A DNA stretch of 64,000 bases from Stomoxys calcitrans (taxonomy: Eukaryota > Arthropoda > Insecta > Diptera > Muscidae): assembly GCF_963082655.1 (NCBI RefSeq), contig NC_081554.1, forward strand, positions 66,139,018-66,203,017. The letters run 5' to 3'. The translations under genes and the position numbers were made by a program. The notes beneath the pieces are model-generated. The model saw only the letters and a list, made by a program, of their open reading frames with translations, did not search any database and was not told where the DNA came from. This document shows positions 54,372 through 64,000 of this stretch, piece after piece. Within the stretch, counting starts at the first letter, position 1, and each line of letters opens with the position of its first letter.

Positions 54372-56225
54372 TTGCACAGGTTAGGTTGAAAAGAGTGTGC
54401 CCATGCCACTATGGACATACACCTAAGCCAGTAATCGGCTTGATGTGTGCACTGAAAACTATAAAGTGACCTCTAACAAAAAAAATTTTAAGTTAGGAAT
54501 TCCGTGCTACTTACATAATCCTTAATTGTTTGCAATACCACTCCCCTAAGTTGGTTCATGTCTGGTATTGTGTCTCCACCTAAGTGCCGGTATCTGTTAG
54601 ACGCGAAAGCCGGCAATGACAAAGGAAATGCTCCAACGTCCCATCATCTTCCCCGCATGCCCTACACATGCTATCACTTGCCGCTTTTACCGATTTTACA
54701 TAAGTGAGCTCGTAGTCCTTTGTGTCCCTTTATGATACCAATAGCTATACTGATCTCCTTCTTGCTTCCTTTCAGTAATAGCCTCCTCTTCTCGCGATCT
54801 GGATTCCCCCATAGGATTTTCGCCGTCCTACCGACCGCTTTGCTGTTCCACAATGTTGCATGCGCATTCGTCGCCCACTCCCTTAACTCGGACTGCGTCG
54901 ACCCGAAAGGCTTCGGGTTAACCAAGTTTATTGACGGCAGTCCTCTGGCCTTCACCGCCAAATCGTGTGCCGTTTCATTTCCTCTTACTCCGTTATGGCC
55001 CGGCGTTAATCTCCTTCTTACACTGCAGACTGTCATTTCCGTTATGGCAATTTTACTGTCGGTAAAGATATTCACACTCGACGTCCTCGCGTTAGCACCA
55101 CACCACTTCGCGCATTCCGTGATCGCCCGGATCTCCGCCTGCAGGACCTTGTTATGGTCAGGCGGTCTAAAACAGATCTCAGTCCTTGGCCGGCTGCTGC
55201 CATCGGCACAGTCTTAGATAGACGAAACCTTAGTATTGCCATCTGGAAGATCATGTTATACGGATGGATCAAAGCTAGAGGACAGAGTGAGCCTGGGGGT
55301 TTACATTGAGAATCCAGGGACTGCGATCTGTTTTAGACTGCCCGACTCGGCACTCGACTTCAAAGTTCATCTCAGGTATCCGATCGGAAACCTCTTCCAC
55401 TCCTTCCAGGTTTCCCATCGTCGCCTCGATTATACTGCTATGGTATGAGCTGCTCCCATCCTATCCTCAATCCATTCTCCCATTGCCTAAGTCTCATAGC
55501 CGCAGTGGCTGCCTCACATTTAATCTGTATGTCAATTGGTCGGATATCTAGAATAGTCTCCAGTGTCCTAGAGGGCGTGGTCCCCATCTCTCCGCCTATG
55601 ACAAGACAACATGTTCTCTGAACCTGTTGTATGGTCCTTATGTTGCACTTTTTCTCCATAGCAGTCCACCAAACTACTGAGGCGTAAGTAAGTATTGATC
55701 TAATCACGCTACTGTAGAGCCAGTGGACTATCCTCGGATTCAGGCCCCTTTTCGAGCCTACGGCCCGTCTACATAGTGCCCAACATCTGTGAGCTTACTC
55801 ACTCTACAAATGTGACACTTCCAATTAAGTTTCCTATCCAAGATCGCTTCTAAGTATTTGACCTTGTCAGATATCAAAATCGTCTTATTGAGGAAACGTG
55901 GTGCGTTAAAATGGCCCACCTTCGTCTTCCTCGTGATCAGGCATATTTCAATCTTCTCTGGTTTAACATTGAAACCTTTGGGTCTAGCCCAGTCATATGC
56001 CATATGCCAGACCCTTTCGGTCCTTCTGCTTAGCTCGTTTGGATCCTTACCCCTTAGAAGTATTATAACATCGTTTAGCAGACGGGTTCAAATCCCTCCT
56101 CAGTCAGCATCCGTAATAGGTCATTTATGGTGGTCACCCATAGTAGTGGCGATAAAATGCCCCCTGTGGCGTGCCCTGTGCCACTTTCTCCCTTATATTT
56201 ATGCCATGAGAAACATAAATTTGCA
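54372..56225 (-). mobile_element. LINE copy E, RT thumb to 3' end, with internal inversion
   Basis: Minus strand, 5' at 56225: RT thumb MAYDWARPKGFNVKPEKIEI, TRKTKVGHFNAPRFLNKTIL, DKVKYLEAILDRKLNWKCHI, then MIRSILTYASVVWWTAMEKK, LDIRPIDIQIKCEAATAAM, RNase H (VNIFTDSKIAITEM, LTPGHNGVRGNETAHDLAVK) and a C-terminal zinc motif CRACGEDDGTLEHFLCHC near 54640-54690. The piece at 55190-55353, start of RNase H (YTDGSKLEDRVSLGVYIEN), reads on the plus strand, so it has been inverted. At about 56075 the YADD region is deleted and stopped. The 3' end is TTTTCAACCTAACCT at about 54375. Dead copy. Confidence 0.82.
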
Positions 56226-56229
56226 CAGC

Positions 56230-59200
56230 TCTCCTTTTTTATTCCAAGGACAAACACTGTTGAAATCGGATCAGATTTAGATAGAGGTAGTGAATATTAC
56301 CTTTGTATCGGAAGATATAAGCGCAAGAATATGCGACTTTGAAGTGTTAGACGACCACAGCTTCTCTGATCATCGTTACTTACACTGCTGATGTGGTTCC
56401 TCGGCTAAACAGAAGAAAGGCGGATTGGGATGAATTTCGGCACAAATTCTGCAAGTCTATCCCTTCTAGACCAGAAAAGGAAATGCAAACAGCGCAGGAT
56501 ATAGACATAGTGGTGAAGCGGATCACGAAGGCCCTGAATGACTCGATTGTGTCACCATGTTCTTGTGCCAAGCCAAAGGGGCAAACAGCGACCGCCATGG
56601 TGGACCCCAGAGCTGGTTGGTCAAAGAAAGGATTGCAGAAAACTCTTCAAGAGGGCGAAAGCCACATGAGCACCACACTATTAAGGCATCCATAAGGCTG
56701 AGCAAAGAAAATATAAGGGCGAGCTGAGAAAGGCTCAGAACAAATCCTAAGTTGAATTCTGCAGCTCCGTGGAGGATACATCTTAGGCCACTAGGCTAAG
56801 GAATAGTCAGTGATAGAGGCCTATTACGGTGTGGTATATTCAGAAGTCAGATAATGTATGGACAATGTCTAGTAAGGAAACACTAGAACCACTCGTTGAT
56901 ACACATTTCCCGGGAAATTCTCCAACTGATAACGTGACGCCAGAAGAGGTTGTCACTGATATTCATTCGTCGGAGGTTATTAGGCAGATTGTGTCTGAAT
57001 CGAAAATCTTTTCTCTTTGGGCGATAAGAAGTTTCGACTGCTTTATGATGTATCACCGGTTGAATTACAACCTGTGGTTGATAGACTGGTGCCATGGATA
57101 AGAGAGATATACTCTGCTTGTGCTAGCATATCATATATATCCCTGTGGGATGGAGGGACACAAAGCTTATTTTCATTTCGAAAGCAGGAAAATCTTATCA
57201 CACGAAGGCCAAAGATTTTCGTCCTATTAGTATGTCATCCTTTATGCTGAAGACTCTTAAGGGGTTGATAGAAACATATCTTAGGGCAAAGATCCCTGGA
57301 GATCACCTGTCGCGGCAGCAGCATGCATATAGTAAAGGCAAATCCACTGAAACAGCCATGACCTAGTCGGCTACATAGAGGGTTCTGTCGCTGTCAAGGT
57401 ATATACGAAGGTAGCATTTCTTGATATTGAAGGTGCTTTCAATAACGTAAAACCGATGTCAATCATGAAGGAGATGGAGTTTCTAGGCATCAACTCTACC
57501 GTAAGGAAGTTTATGAATAACTTACTTACTAAAAGATACATTACGGCAGGCTTGGGATCTGTGAATCTAAAAAGATTTGTCAGTAGAGGAACACCTCAAG
57601 GAGGTATACTGTCTCCTCTACTTTGCAATATAGCCATTTACAAAATATTATTGTCTCTGGAAGAAAAATGTGTAAACGTGGTCACGTATGCTGATGACTT
57701 GGCTACTGCGGTTAGGGCAAAGTTAACCAGCACTCTTAGAGATATACTGCAGGAAGCTCTACGTGCAACAGCGAAGTGGGCTACCGAAAATGGTCTTGGT
57801 ATAAATCCGTGCAAGACAGAAGTAATTCTTTTCAGCAGGAGATACAAGTTGCCTTCAGTGGCACCTGTCTCCTTGGGAGGAGAGAATGTTTCATTTACAG
57901 AAAGCTCAAAATATCTGGGTGTTTTCCTGGACAGAAAATTGAACTTCAAATCCAACACTTTGGAGAGGACAAGAAAGGCAATTCTTACCCTATACACCTG
58001 CAAGAGAGCCACTGGCAAAAGTTGGGGGTTGAGACTGCGCGTTTCATGCATTGGGTATATACTGCAGTTGTCAGACCTATAATGCTATATGGTGTTGTGG
58101 CCTGGTGGACGGCGCTTCAAAAGTCCACCTACTGCTCAATACCGGATCCAAAGGATGGCTTGTTTGTGCATCACAGCCGCACTGAGGACGACACCATCTG
58201 ATGCACTGAATTTAATGCTACATCTTATACCTCTGGACACTGTGGCTACCCAAATTGCAGCGACCACTGCCGTGAGGTTAAGGGAGCTTTCTCATTGGTC
58301 ATGTGGCGGCTACGGGCACAGTGTTATCCTTGATACAATGACCGATGTTCCAGGCAGTGTCGGTTTTTGATAAAAATGACTGTACCACATAGACTTCTAT
58401 ACGGATGATTCCAAACTAGATGGCCAGGTGGGCTTTGGGGTGTACTCAAAAGATATAGAACTGGTCATATCGAAAAGGTTACCCGACCACTTCAGTGTGT
58501 GTCAAGCGGATATCCTTCAATTAAAGAAGTGGCAATCCACCACTACTTTAATTTCAGGGATCTCCGCCTAAAACGGCCAGGCAGCTATGAATCCCTGGAT
58601 AACGTATTTCTGACCACAAAAACCGCCATCGACTGTCGCAGATCTCTTAACGAGATGGCTGAACAGTTCAAAATTCACCTGTACTGGATGTTGGGTCACA
58701 GAGATATCCCAGGGAATTGTAAAGCGGACGAGCTTATGAGACTAGGAACTACCTTACACAGTCCAGAGAAACTGGAATCTGTGAGTATGCCTAAGTTCTA
58801 AGGACCATGCCCGAAGGACAGCGAATGATATATGGTCACAAAAAGCGAGCTGTGAGCATTCCAAAACTATGTGGCCTCATTTAGACTTGCTTTGCTGCCA
58901 TTGGCTAGAACAGACGTCTCAGCCATTGTGTCCGTCATGACTGGTAATTGTCTAATCGGAAAACATGATGACCGACTGAAGGTTGCCAGCAACGACTTTT
59001 GCAGAAGCTGTAGGGACATCGAGGAAGAAGAGACAATAGAACACCTTCTTTGTGTGTGTGCCGCACTAGCCGTTAGAAGGAGTTCCACTTTGGTTCTCAT
59101 TTCTTTAAGAACCTGTCTGATTTAGCGAATGTGAACATTCGCAAGTTTTTGGGCTTTTTAAAGCGATCTGGATGGGTCAACGGTAGGAACTAGAGATATC

Positions 59201-59290
59201 TTCCTTCTTCTATTCTTGTGCTATCACAATGGACAAAAACGTCTAAGTGAGTCTGTTGACAGACTGCCAATTAAACCTAACCTAACCTAA
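56230..59290 (+). mobile_element. LINE copy C, endonuclease end to 3' end, longest copy
   Basis: About 3 kb on the plus strand. In order: end of the endonuclease (CDFEVLDDHSFSDHRYLH, read across frames), linker with MVPRLNRRKADWDEFRHKFC, RT fingers (GWRDTKLIFISKAGKSYHTK, AKDFRPISMSSFMLKTLKGL), palm (FLDIEGAFNNVKPMSIMKEM, FVSRGTPQGGILSPLLCNIA, VVTYADDLATAVR with the catalytic YADD intact), thumb (KWATENGLGINPCKTEVILF), a broken RNase H, and the zinc motif CRSCRDIEEEETIEHLLCVC. It ends with CCTAACCTAACCTAA near 59276-59289. Stops and frameshifts (for example 57364 and 58370) inactivate it. The layout fits an I-superfamily (LOA/R1-like) element. Confidence 0.85.
57456..58082 (+). pseudogene. LINE copy C reverse transcriptase palm and thumb, open segment
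   Basis: Longest open piece of this retrotransposon family (208 codons). It holds RT motifs 3-7: GTPQGGILSPLLCN, then TYADDLAT with both catalytic aspartates that bind the metal ions, then LGINPCKTEVILFSRRYKL and KYLGVFLDRKLNFKSN. The palm fold itself is intact, but the frame upstream is broken at 57364 and it has no start of its own, so I call it part of a pseudogene. Confidence 0.8.
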
Positions 59291-59315
59291 ATATAGCTCT
59301 CATACATATCTTTAA

Positions 59316-59629
59316 GGAGGCCACAGACCCGCAGAGGTTAGCACGCTGCCTATGACGCTGAACGCCTGGGTTCGAATCCTGGTGAGACCATCAGAAAAAA
59401 TTTTCAGCGGTGGTTTTTCCCCTCCTAATGCTGGCAACATTTGTGAGGTACTATGCCATGTAAAACTTCTCTCCAAAGAGGTGTCGCTCTGTGGCACGCC
59501 GTTCGGACTCGGCTATGAGAAGGAGGCCCCTTATCATTGAAATTAAATTTAATCGGACTGCACTCATTGATAGGTAAAAAGTTTGCCCCTGTTCCTAAGT
59601 AGAATGTTCATGGGCAAAATTTGCAATTT
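59316..59629 (+). repeat. tRNA-derived SINE, nearly full length
   Basis: Head GGAGGCCACAGACCCGCAGA, GGGTTCGAATCCTGGTGAG (box B), body GGTTTTTCCCCTCCTAATGC, GGACTCGGCTATGAGAAGG, tail TTCATGGGCAAAATTTGCAA. About 314 bp, the most complete plus-strand copy here. Confidence 0.85.
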
Positions 59630-61002
59630 GCATAACTCTGAACCTCTGTGTGTGTTTTGGACTCTGCTGTCAAATAATGCTTTAAAAGTTGTATTTTTGT
59701 ACTTATCATCATTGAAAAATACCCTTTTTATAACATCTTGGCAACTCTATATTCTGTATACTTTCAATTACAGCTAAAGATGCTTTAACAACAACAACGG
59801 GGCTCTTGCACTTGAAAACGTAATGGCATCCTTGTAAAAGTTTGTATGTATTGTGTTGTGTTGCTGTACTCCTCTAAGTTGGCGCTATACTCTTCGCCTT
59901 CACCACGAATTGCTCATGTATGAGTGTTGTGTATATTGGTGTATTTGGTTTTTATTGCTCAATTTATCTACATGAAAAAAAGGGCCACGAACAAAGGCGA
60001 GACATGGCAGTCTGTGTGTGACATGGCCGTTGTGTTTAGTTGTACGTGCGTGTAAGGAAAACATAAACTTTTCCGATGCCATAGACATTTGCTCTCTCAT
60101 GCTTTTAAGCAGCATACAACGAGAAATCCTTATAGACAAATTAAAGACTTTGACTCATGGGCTCGTTGCTGCTGTGCCATATTCATATGGACCACCATAT
60201 ACATTCAGCTAAGATTCTATTTAAATTACAAAAGTCAGGATATGCAACATTTGTCAGTTAACAGCGTGTTTTCCTTTTATTACAGCTTTTCTGGGATGAT
60301 TGTTGCTGTTGCTATTGTTGTTACTCGAGTTCTTGATGTTGCGTCAAAATAACACTTGGCTCGTCTCCTCAAGACTTGTGTAATGTTTTCATGCCGGTTG
60401 ATGTGGCTTCATCACTGCCAAGCATGTTTGGCCTTTGTGTAGGTAGGTAGAAGAAGGGTATTTTGCTATTTAGCCTCTTAAGGGCTGGGCTTTTTCATTA
60501 CGACCATTTTAAAGGATTTTGTGCCTTCACAAAACACAATGTTGTGTCTCTTAAATAATTTAATATGACAATATGCACGTGCTATAATAACTTCAGTAAC
60601 GCAGAAACGTGCTAAGCTTTTCATTTTCTTTTCATCCTGGCATTTTCCTATTTGGAGGTTTGATGATGGCCAAAGTAAAGGTATGATGATGGGGAATGTG
60701 TGTGTGTGTGTGTGAGAGAGTGTTTTTGCAGCTAAGAAATGTCATATAACTAATGCCACGCGCTGTGCGTTACCTATTCTCTAAGAAATGGAAATTAGTA
60801 ATGCTTAGCCCCATGGCCTTTTTGTTTGGCCATTCAATTTGAAGTTGACTTAAAGGCATACAAAATGTCCACGAGCATCCCATTAAAGAATTGTGGGGAA
60901 TGTTCTTTAGTATCTATATGTGCGCTCGGAATCAGGCTTTTAGCTCAGTGATTGTGCTCTAGCGGGACCTATGGACGGAAGATAGCTAAATAGACAAGAT
61001 TT
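59630..61002. other. Unique sequence with (TG)n and an old SINE piece
   Basis: Non-repetitive DNA with a TG run at about 60698-60714. At about 60860-60990 a strongly diverged minus-strand SINE body and tail is likely (CCCATTAAAGAATTGTGGGG, TTTTAGCTCAGTGATTGTGC). The short open frames show no domain. Confidence 0.4.
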
Positions 61003-61724
61003 TGTATACCCACCACCATACAATGGGGGGTATTATAATCTAGTCATTCCGTTTGTAACACCTCGAAATATTGATCTGCGACACCATTAAGTATTGGGTT
61101 GCCCAAAAAGTAATTGCGGATTTTTTAAAAGAAAGTAAATGCATTTTCAATAAAACTTAGAATGAACTTTAATCAAATATACTTTTTTTACACTTTTTTT
61201 CTAAAGCAAGCTAAAAGCAACAGCTGATAACTGACAGAAGAAAGAATGCAATTACAGAGGCACAAGCTGTGAAAAAAATTGCCAACGCCGACTATATGAA
61301 AAATCCGCAATTACTTTTTGGGCAACCCAATATATATATTTTTGATCGTCTCGACATTTTTTGTCGATTTGACTAAAATTTGGAATGAAGACTTGGGTTA
61401 TGATTTCCAACATTCATGCCAACCAAGTATGATCCGAATCGGTCCATAAACAGATATAGCCCCCATATAAACCTATTCCCGGATTTGACTTCTTCAGCCC
61501 TTAGAAGCCTAAATTTTTACCTGATTTGGCCGAAATTTTGGTCCAAAAACATATCTTATGACTTAAAACATAAGTTTCAATCGGTCAATATGGTGATATA
61601 GGCCCTCCTTGAGACTTTTTGAGGCTCCAGATATGACTTCTTGAGACCAAAATAATTTTTTTTAGCGGAATCTATGGCGGTGGGTACCCAATATTCGGCC
61701 TGGCCGAACTTAGCATGCATTTAC
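61003..61724 (-). repeat. Helitron-like element interrupted by a mariner MITE
   Basis: Starts TATACCCACCACCATACAAT, CATTCCGTTTGTAACACCTCG, stops at 61093 and resumes at 61331 in TATATATTTTTGATCGTCTC, followed by two to three C-type units and the end TATGGCGGTGGGTACCCAAT, TGGCCGAACTTAGCATGC. Confidence 0.78.
61094..61330 (-). mobile_element. mariner-derived MITE, copy 3, inside a Helitron-like element
   Basis: A 237 bp element with intact terminal repeats and TA duplication (61092-61093, 61331-61332). It has the same internal deletion as the other two copies. It interrupts the TATATA stretch of a Helitron-like element that reads from 61003 to 61724. Confidence 0.93.
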
Positions 61725-61734
61725 CAAACTTAGC

Positions 61735-62990
61735 ATACCCACCACAATGGGGGGTATACTAATCTAGTCATTCCGTTTGATCGTCTCGACGTTCTGGGTC
61801 GATCTAGCCTTGTCCATCCGTCTGTCGAAATCACGATTGCGGTCGAATGCGCAAAGCTAGCCGCTTGAAATTTTGCACAGGTACTCAATATTGATGTAGG
61901 TTGTTGGAAATGGGCAATATCCGTTCAAATTAAGATATAGCTCCCATATAAACCGCTATTGAGCCCCCGGAAGCCGCAATTTTTATCCGATTTGGTTGAA
62001 ATTTTACATGAAGTATTCTGTTGGAGGCCACCGTATGATGCTGAACGCCTGGGTTCGAATCCTGGTGAGACCATCAGAAAAATTTTCAGCTGTGGTTTTC
62101 CCCTCCTATTGCTGGCAACATTTGTGAGGTACTATGACATGTAAAACTTCTCTCCAAAGAGGTGGCGCATTGCGGCATGCCGTTCGGACTCGGCTATGAA
62201 AAGGAGGCCCCATATCATTGAGCTTAAACTTGAATCGGATGGCACTCAATGATATGTGAGAAGTTTGCCCCTGGGCAAAATTTGCAATTCTGTTATGACT
62301 TTCAACCACTGTGCGAAGTACGGTCCAAATAGGTTTATAACTTGATATAACATCCATATAAACCGATCTCCCGATGTGACTTCTTGAGTCCTTACAAAAC
62401 GCAATTTTTTTCGATTTGGTTGAAATTGCATGCGGTGTTCTGTTATGAATTTTAAAAACTGTGCCGAATACGGTCCGAATCGGTCTATAACCTGATATAG
62501 CTCCCATATAAACGGATCTCCCGATTTGATTTCTGAAGCTCTTACAAGCCGCAATTGTTGCCCGATTGGGCAGAAATTTTGAGTGAAGTGTTCAGTTATG
62601 GCTTTCAATAACTGTGTCAAGTAGGATCCAAATCGGTCTATTACCTGATATAGCTCCCATGTAAACCGATCTTCCGATTTGACTTCTTGAGTTCCTGGAA
62701 ACTGCAATTTTTGGCCGTTTTGGCTGACATTGAGCATGTAGTGTTTTGTTATGACTTCCAACAACTGTGCCAAATACGGACCGAATCGGTCCGTAACCTG
62801 CTATAGCTCCCATGTAAACCGATCTCCCGATTTGACTTCTTGAGCCTCTGGAAGCCGCAATTTTTGTCCGATTTGACTGAAATTTTGCATGCGGTGTTCG
62901 GTTGTGACTTCCAACAACTGTGCTAAATACGGTTAAAAGCAGTTTATAACCTGATATAGCTCTCACGTAAATCGGTCTCTCGATCAGCGA
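61735..62990 (-). repeat. Helitron-like element (C type) interrupted by a SINE
   Basis: Starts CATACCCACCACAATGGGGG, GGTCGATCTAGCCTTGTCCA, then one unit up to 62022, a SINE (62023-62286), and about five more units to 62990 (GATATAGCTCCCATGTAAACC, CCGATCTCCCGATTTGACTT). The outer TTCGGCC end is not seen; it is cut near 62990. Confidence 0.78.
62023..62286 (+). repeat. tRNA-derived SINE with 8 bp target duplication
   Basis: Flanked by ATTCTGTT at 62015-62022 and 62287-62294. Starts GGAGGCCACCGTATGATGCT: about 28 bp of the head, including the A box, are deleted, but box B (GGGTTCGAATCC) remains. Tail GGGCAAAATTTGCA. The uninterrupted site exists in neighbouring units (GTGTTCTGTTATGAC). Confidence 0.9.
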
Positions 62991-63189
62991 CTTAAGGTTT
63001 GAAGTTCTCTGAATCGTGTGCCATATTTGGGGAAGCCAGCCAGTAATGAGACTTACTTATTTAAAGGCTGGCTGACAACTTTTTTTCAGTGTATCCCTAA
63101 TCTTTTTGTCTTTTAATTTTTATTCTTTAGAAAATTAAGGGACTTTAGCAAATTTTTTTTCGAGCACCTTAAAACAAATTCTTGCAATT
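62991..63189. other. Unique sequence
   Basis: Short stretch between the Helitron-like element and the LINE at the right edge; nothing recognisable. Confidence 0.3.
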
Positions 63190-64000
63190 TGTTTGCTTAG
63201 CGACGGAAGCAGAAAAACATTTAGATTACCCTTTGCAAAAATACAGGCTTTGTGTCTCCCATTCCCCGTACCCTTGAGAAGTTTAAATCCCGGAATTCTT
63301 AGTCCACGAACCATTCCCCCACACACCCATGGTTTCTGGTTAAAACCACTTCAAATCCCCCTGCTATCAGGAGGACCTTTAGTGCCGCCGAAGCGGCCTT
63401 ACAATGGTGAAGATTTTTTTGTAGAAACCGGACCATAGTCAGGATTCAGAACTTCCACCACTGTTGTGTTGTGTCTCGTCTTCTGACTCCATCAGGAGTT
63501 CATCCTCACAACATTGGTTAGAACTTGTCATGATGAGCTTCCGCGCGGTTCCAGGGGCAGGTGAGAAAGCTGTGGAACCACTCTTCCTCAGGACACTGGA
63601 CACTTGTGGTGTGGTCGATTTCTCCTTAGATGCTTCACTAACTGCTGCTGTCGAAGTACTTTCTGAGTTCTGTGTTTCCCCGCTGGTGCACACTTTGAGC
63701 CCAGTCCAACATTGTGACCCACCCGCACAGGGCCTGTAGGGTCCCAATTCGATGCCTTCCTCTCTTGTCTCGATCGTGCCAGGGAGATTTTCAGTCTCCT
63801 GCAATCGGTCAGACTTTAGCGATGTGGTCTGCTGCTGAGTCGTCTCCTGATTCCCCAACCCCACCGCTTTTATAGACCTTCAGTTTGAACTTGTTGAATC
63901 CGTATGATACAACCCCTTCAGACTTGTTGAGGTCTGTGAGCGAGATAGTCGGAGTGAAAGGGGGATTTTCAGTCTCCTGCAATCGGTCAGACTTTAGCGA
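63190..64000 (-). mobile_element. LINE 5' part: ORF1 end and endonuclease start, runs off the window
   Basis: The minus strand from the right edge encodes an ORF1-like (gag-like) segment rich in Ser, Thr, Glu and Gln (63864-63439, opened by GTG only, ending ETQHNSGGSSES), and then, in two frames, the start of an APE-type endonuclease: HCKAASAALKVLLIAGGFEV, then NQKPWVCGGMVRGLR and KACIFAKGNLNVFLLPSLS. The Q-(E)-P-W motif reads QKPW, so the catalytic-site glutamate is replaced by lysine. Frame breaks near 63350-63430. It stops at about 63190. Only the part inside the window can be judged. Confidence 0.7.

Noticed and set aside
63464..63739. Plus-strand frame of 91 codons near the right edge
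   Set aside because: It overlaps the ORF1-like minus-strand frame, which is continuous with endonuclease motifs on that strand.
63866..63874. TATAAAAGC on the minus strand as a promoter of the right-edge open frame
   Set aside because: The same bases are in frame as coding (VYKSGG) within the ORF1-like segment, so a TATA box is not needed to explain them.

Overview
This window is nuclear DNA of a higher fly, most likely a calyptrate/muscoid species. It has spliced genes with GT-AG introns, an AT-rich background, mariner DNA transposons, non-LTR retrotransposons, a tRNA-derived SINE, and many copies of a Helitron-like element carrying (GTCY)n and (TA)n stretches like those described for dipteran mini-me/DINE-1 elements. 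The species cannot be fixed from the sequence alone. There is nothing prokaryotic here: no operons, CRISPR arrays, rRNA or functional tRNA genes.

Only one host gene is convincing. It lies on the minus strand, with five coding exons at 30567-30402, 30326-29856, 29713-29297, 17836-17163 and 11491-11084. All splice phases agree (1,1,1,0) and the joined product is 711 residues. It is a type I membrane protein: signal peptide, MANEC (eight-cysteine) domain, one LDL-receptor class A domain, a long Gln/Pro/Ser-rich stalk, one transmembrane helix and a short tail ending VNGMYL. This resembles LRP11/MANSC1-type proteins. Its 3' UTR probably fills 10.46-11.08 kb. A non-coding first exon may lie near 39.6 kb, which would make almost everything from 11 to 39.6 kb intronic.

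The rest is mostly mobile DNA. (1) At least sixteen copies or pieces of a Helitron-like element carry internal tandem units of about 150-155 bp and fill 0.25-2.7, 4.9-7.5, 8.3-10.5, 12.0-14.0, 14.6-17.1, 18.8-20.1, 20.5-22.6, 24.0-25.4, 31.5-32.9, 40.0-41.1, 48.7-49.4, 51.2-52.1 and 61.0-63.0 kb. (2) Two mariner elements are present: 34665-35940 has an intact transposase, 53000-54286 is dead. Three 237-238 bp deletion derivatives share one internal breakpoint. (3) Fragments of several non-LTR retrotransposon families occur at 0-0.25, 4.5-4.9, 20.3-20.5, 25.9-28.6, 30.9-34.4, 34.4-36.0, 36.9-38.4, 43.0-46.6, 54.4-59.3 and 63.2-64.0 kb. (4) More than ten copies of a tRNA-derived SINE occur, several with clear target-site duplications.

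Nesting gives a relative history: SINE into LINE (27.2 kb), Helitron-like into SINE (18.8-20.1 kb), Helitron-like into LINE (31.5-32.9 kb), SINE into Helitron-like (62.0 kb), mariner into LINE (34.7 kb) and mariner MITE into Helitron-like (61.1 kb). No complete novel system was found. The best leads are the hairpin-ended, nucleosome-length-repeat element family, the apparently intact mariner with its MITE family, several long inverted repeats that could form hairpin RNAs, and an unexplained cluster of TTCATAAATGTTATGAA palindromes.
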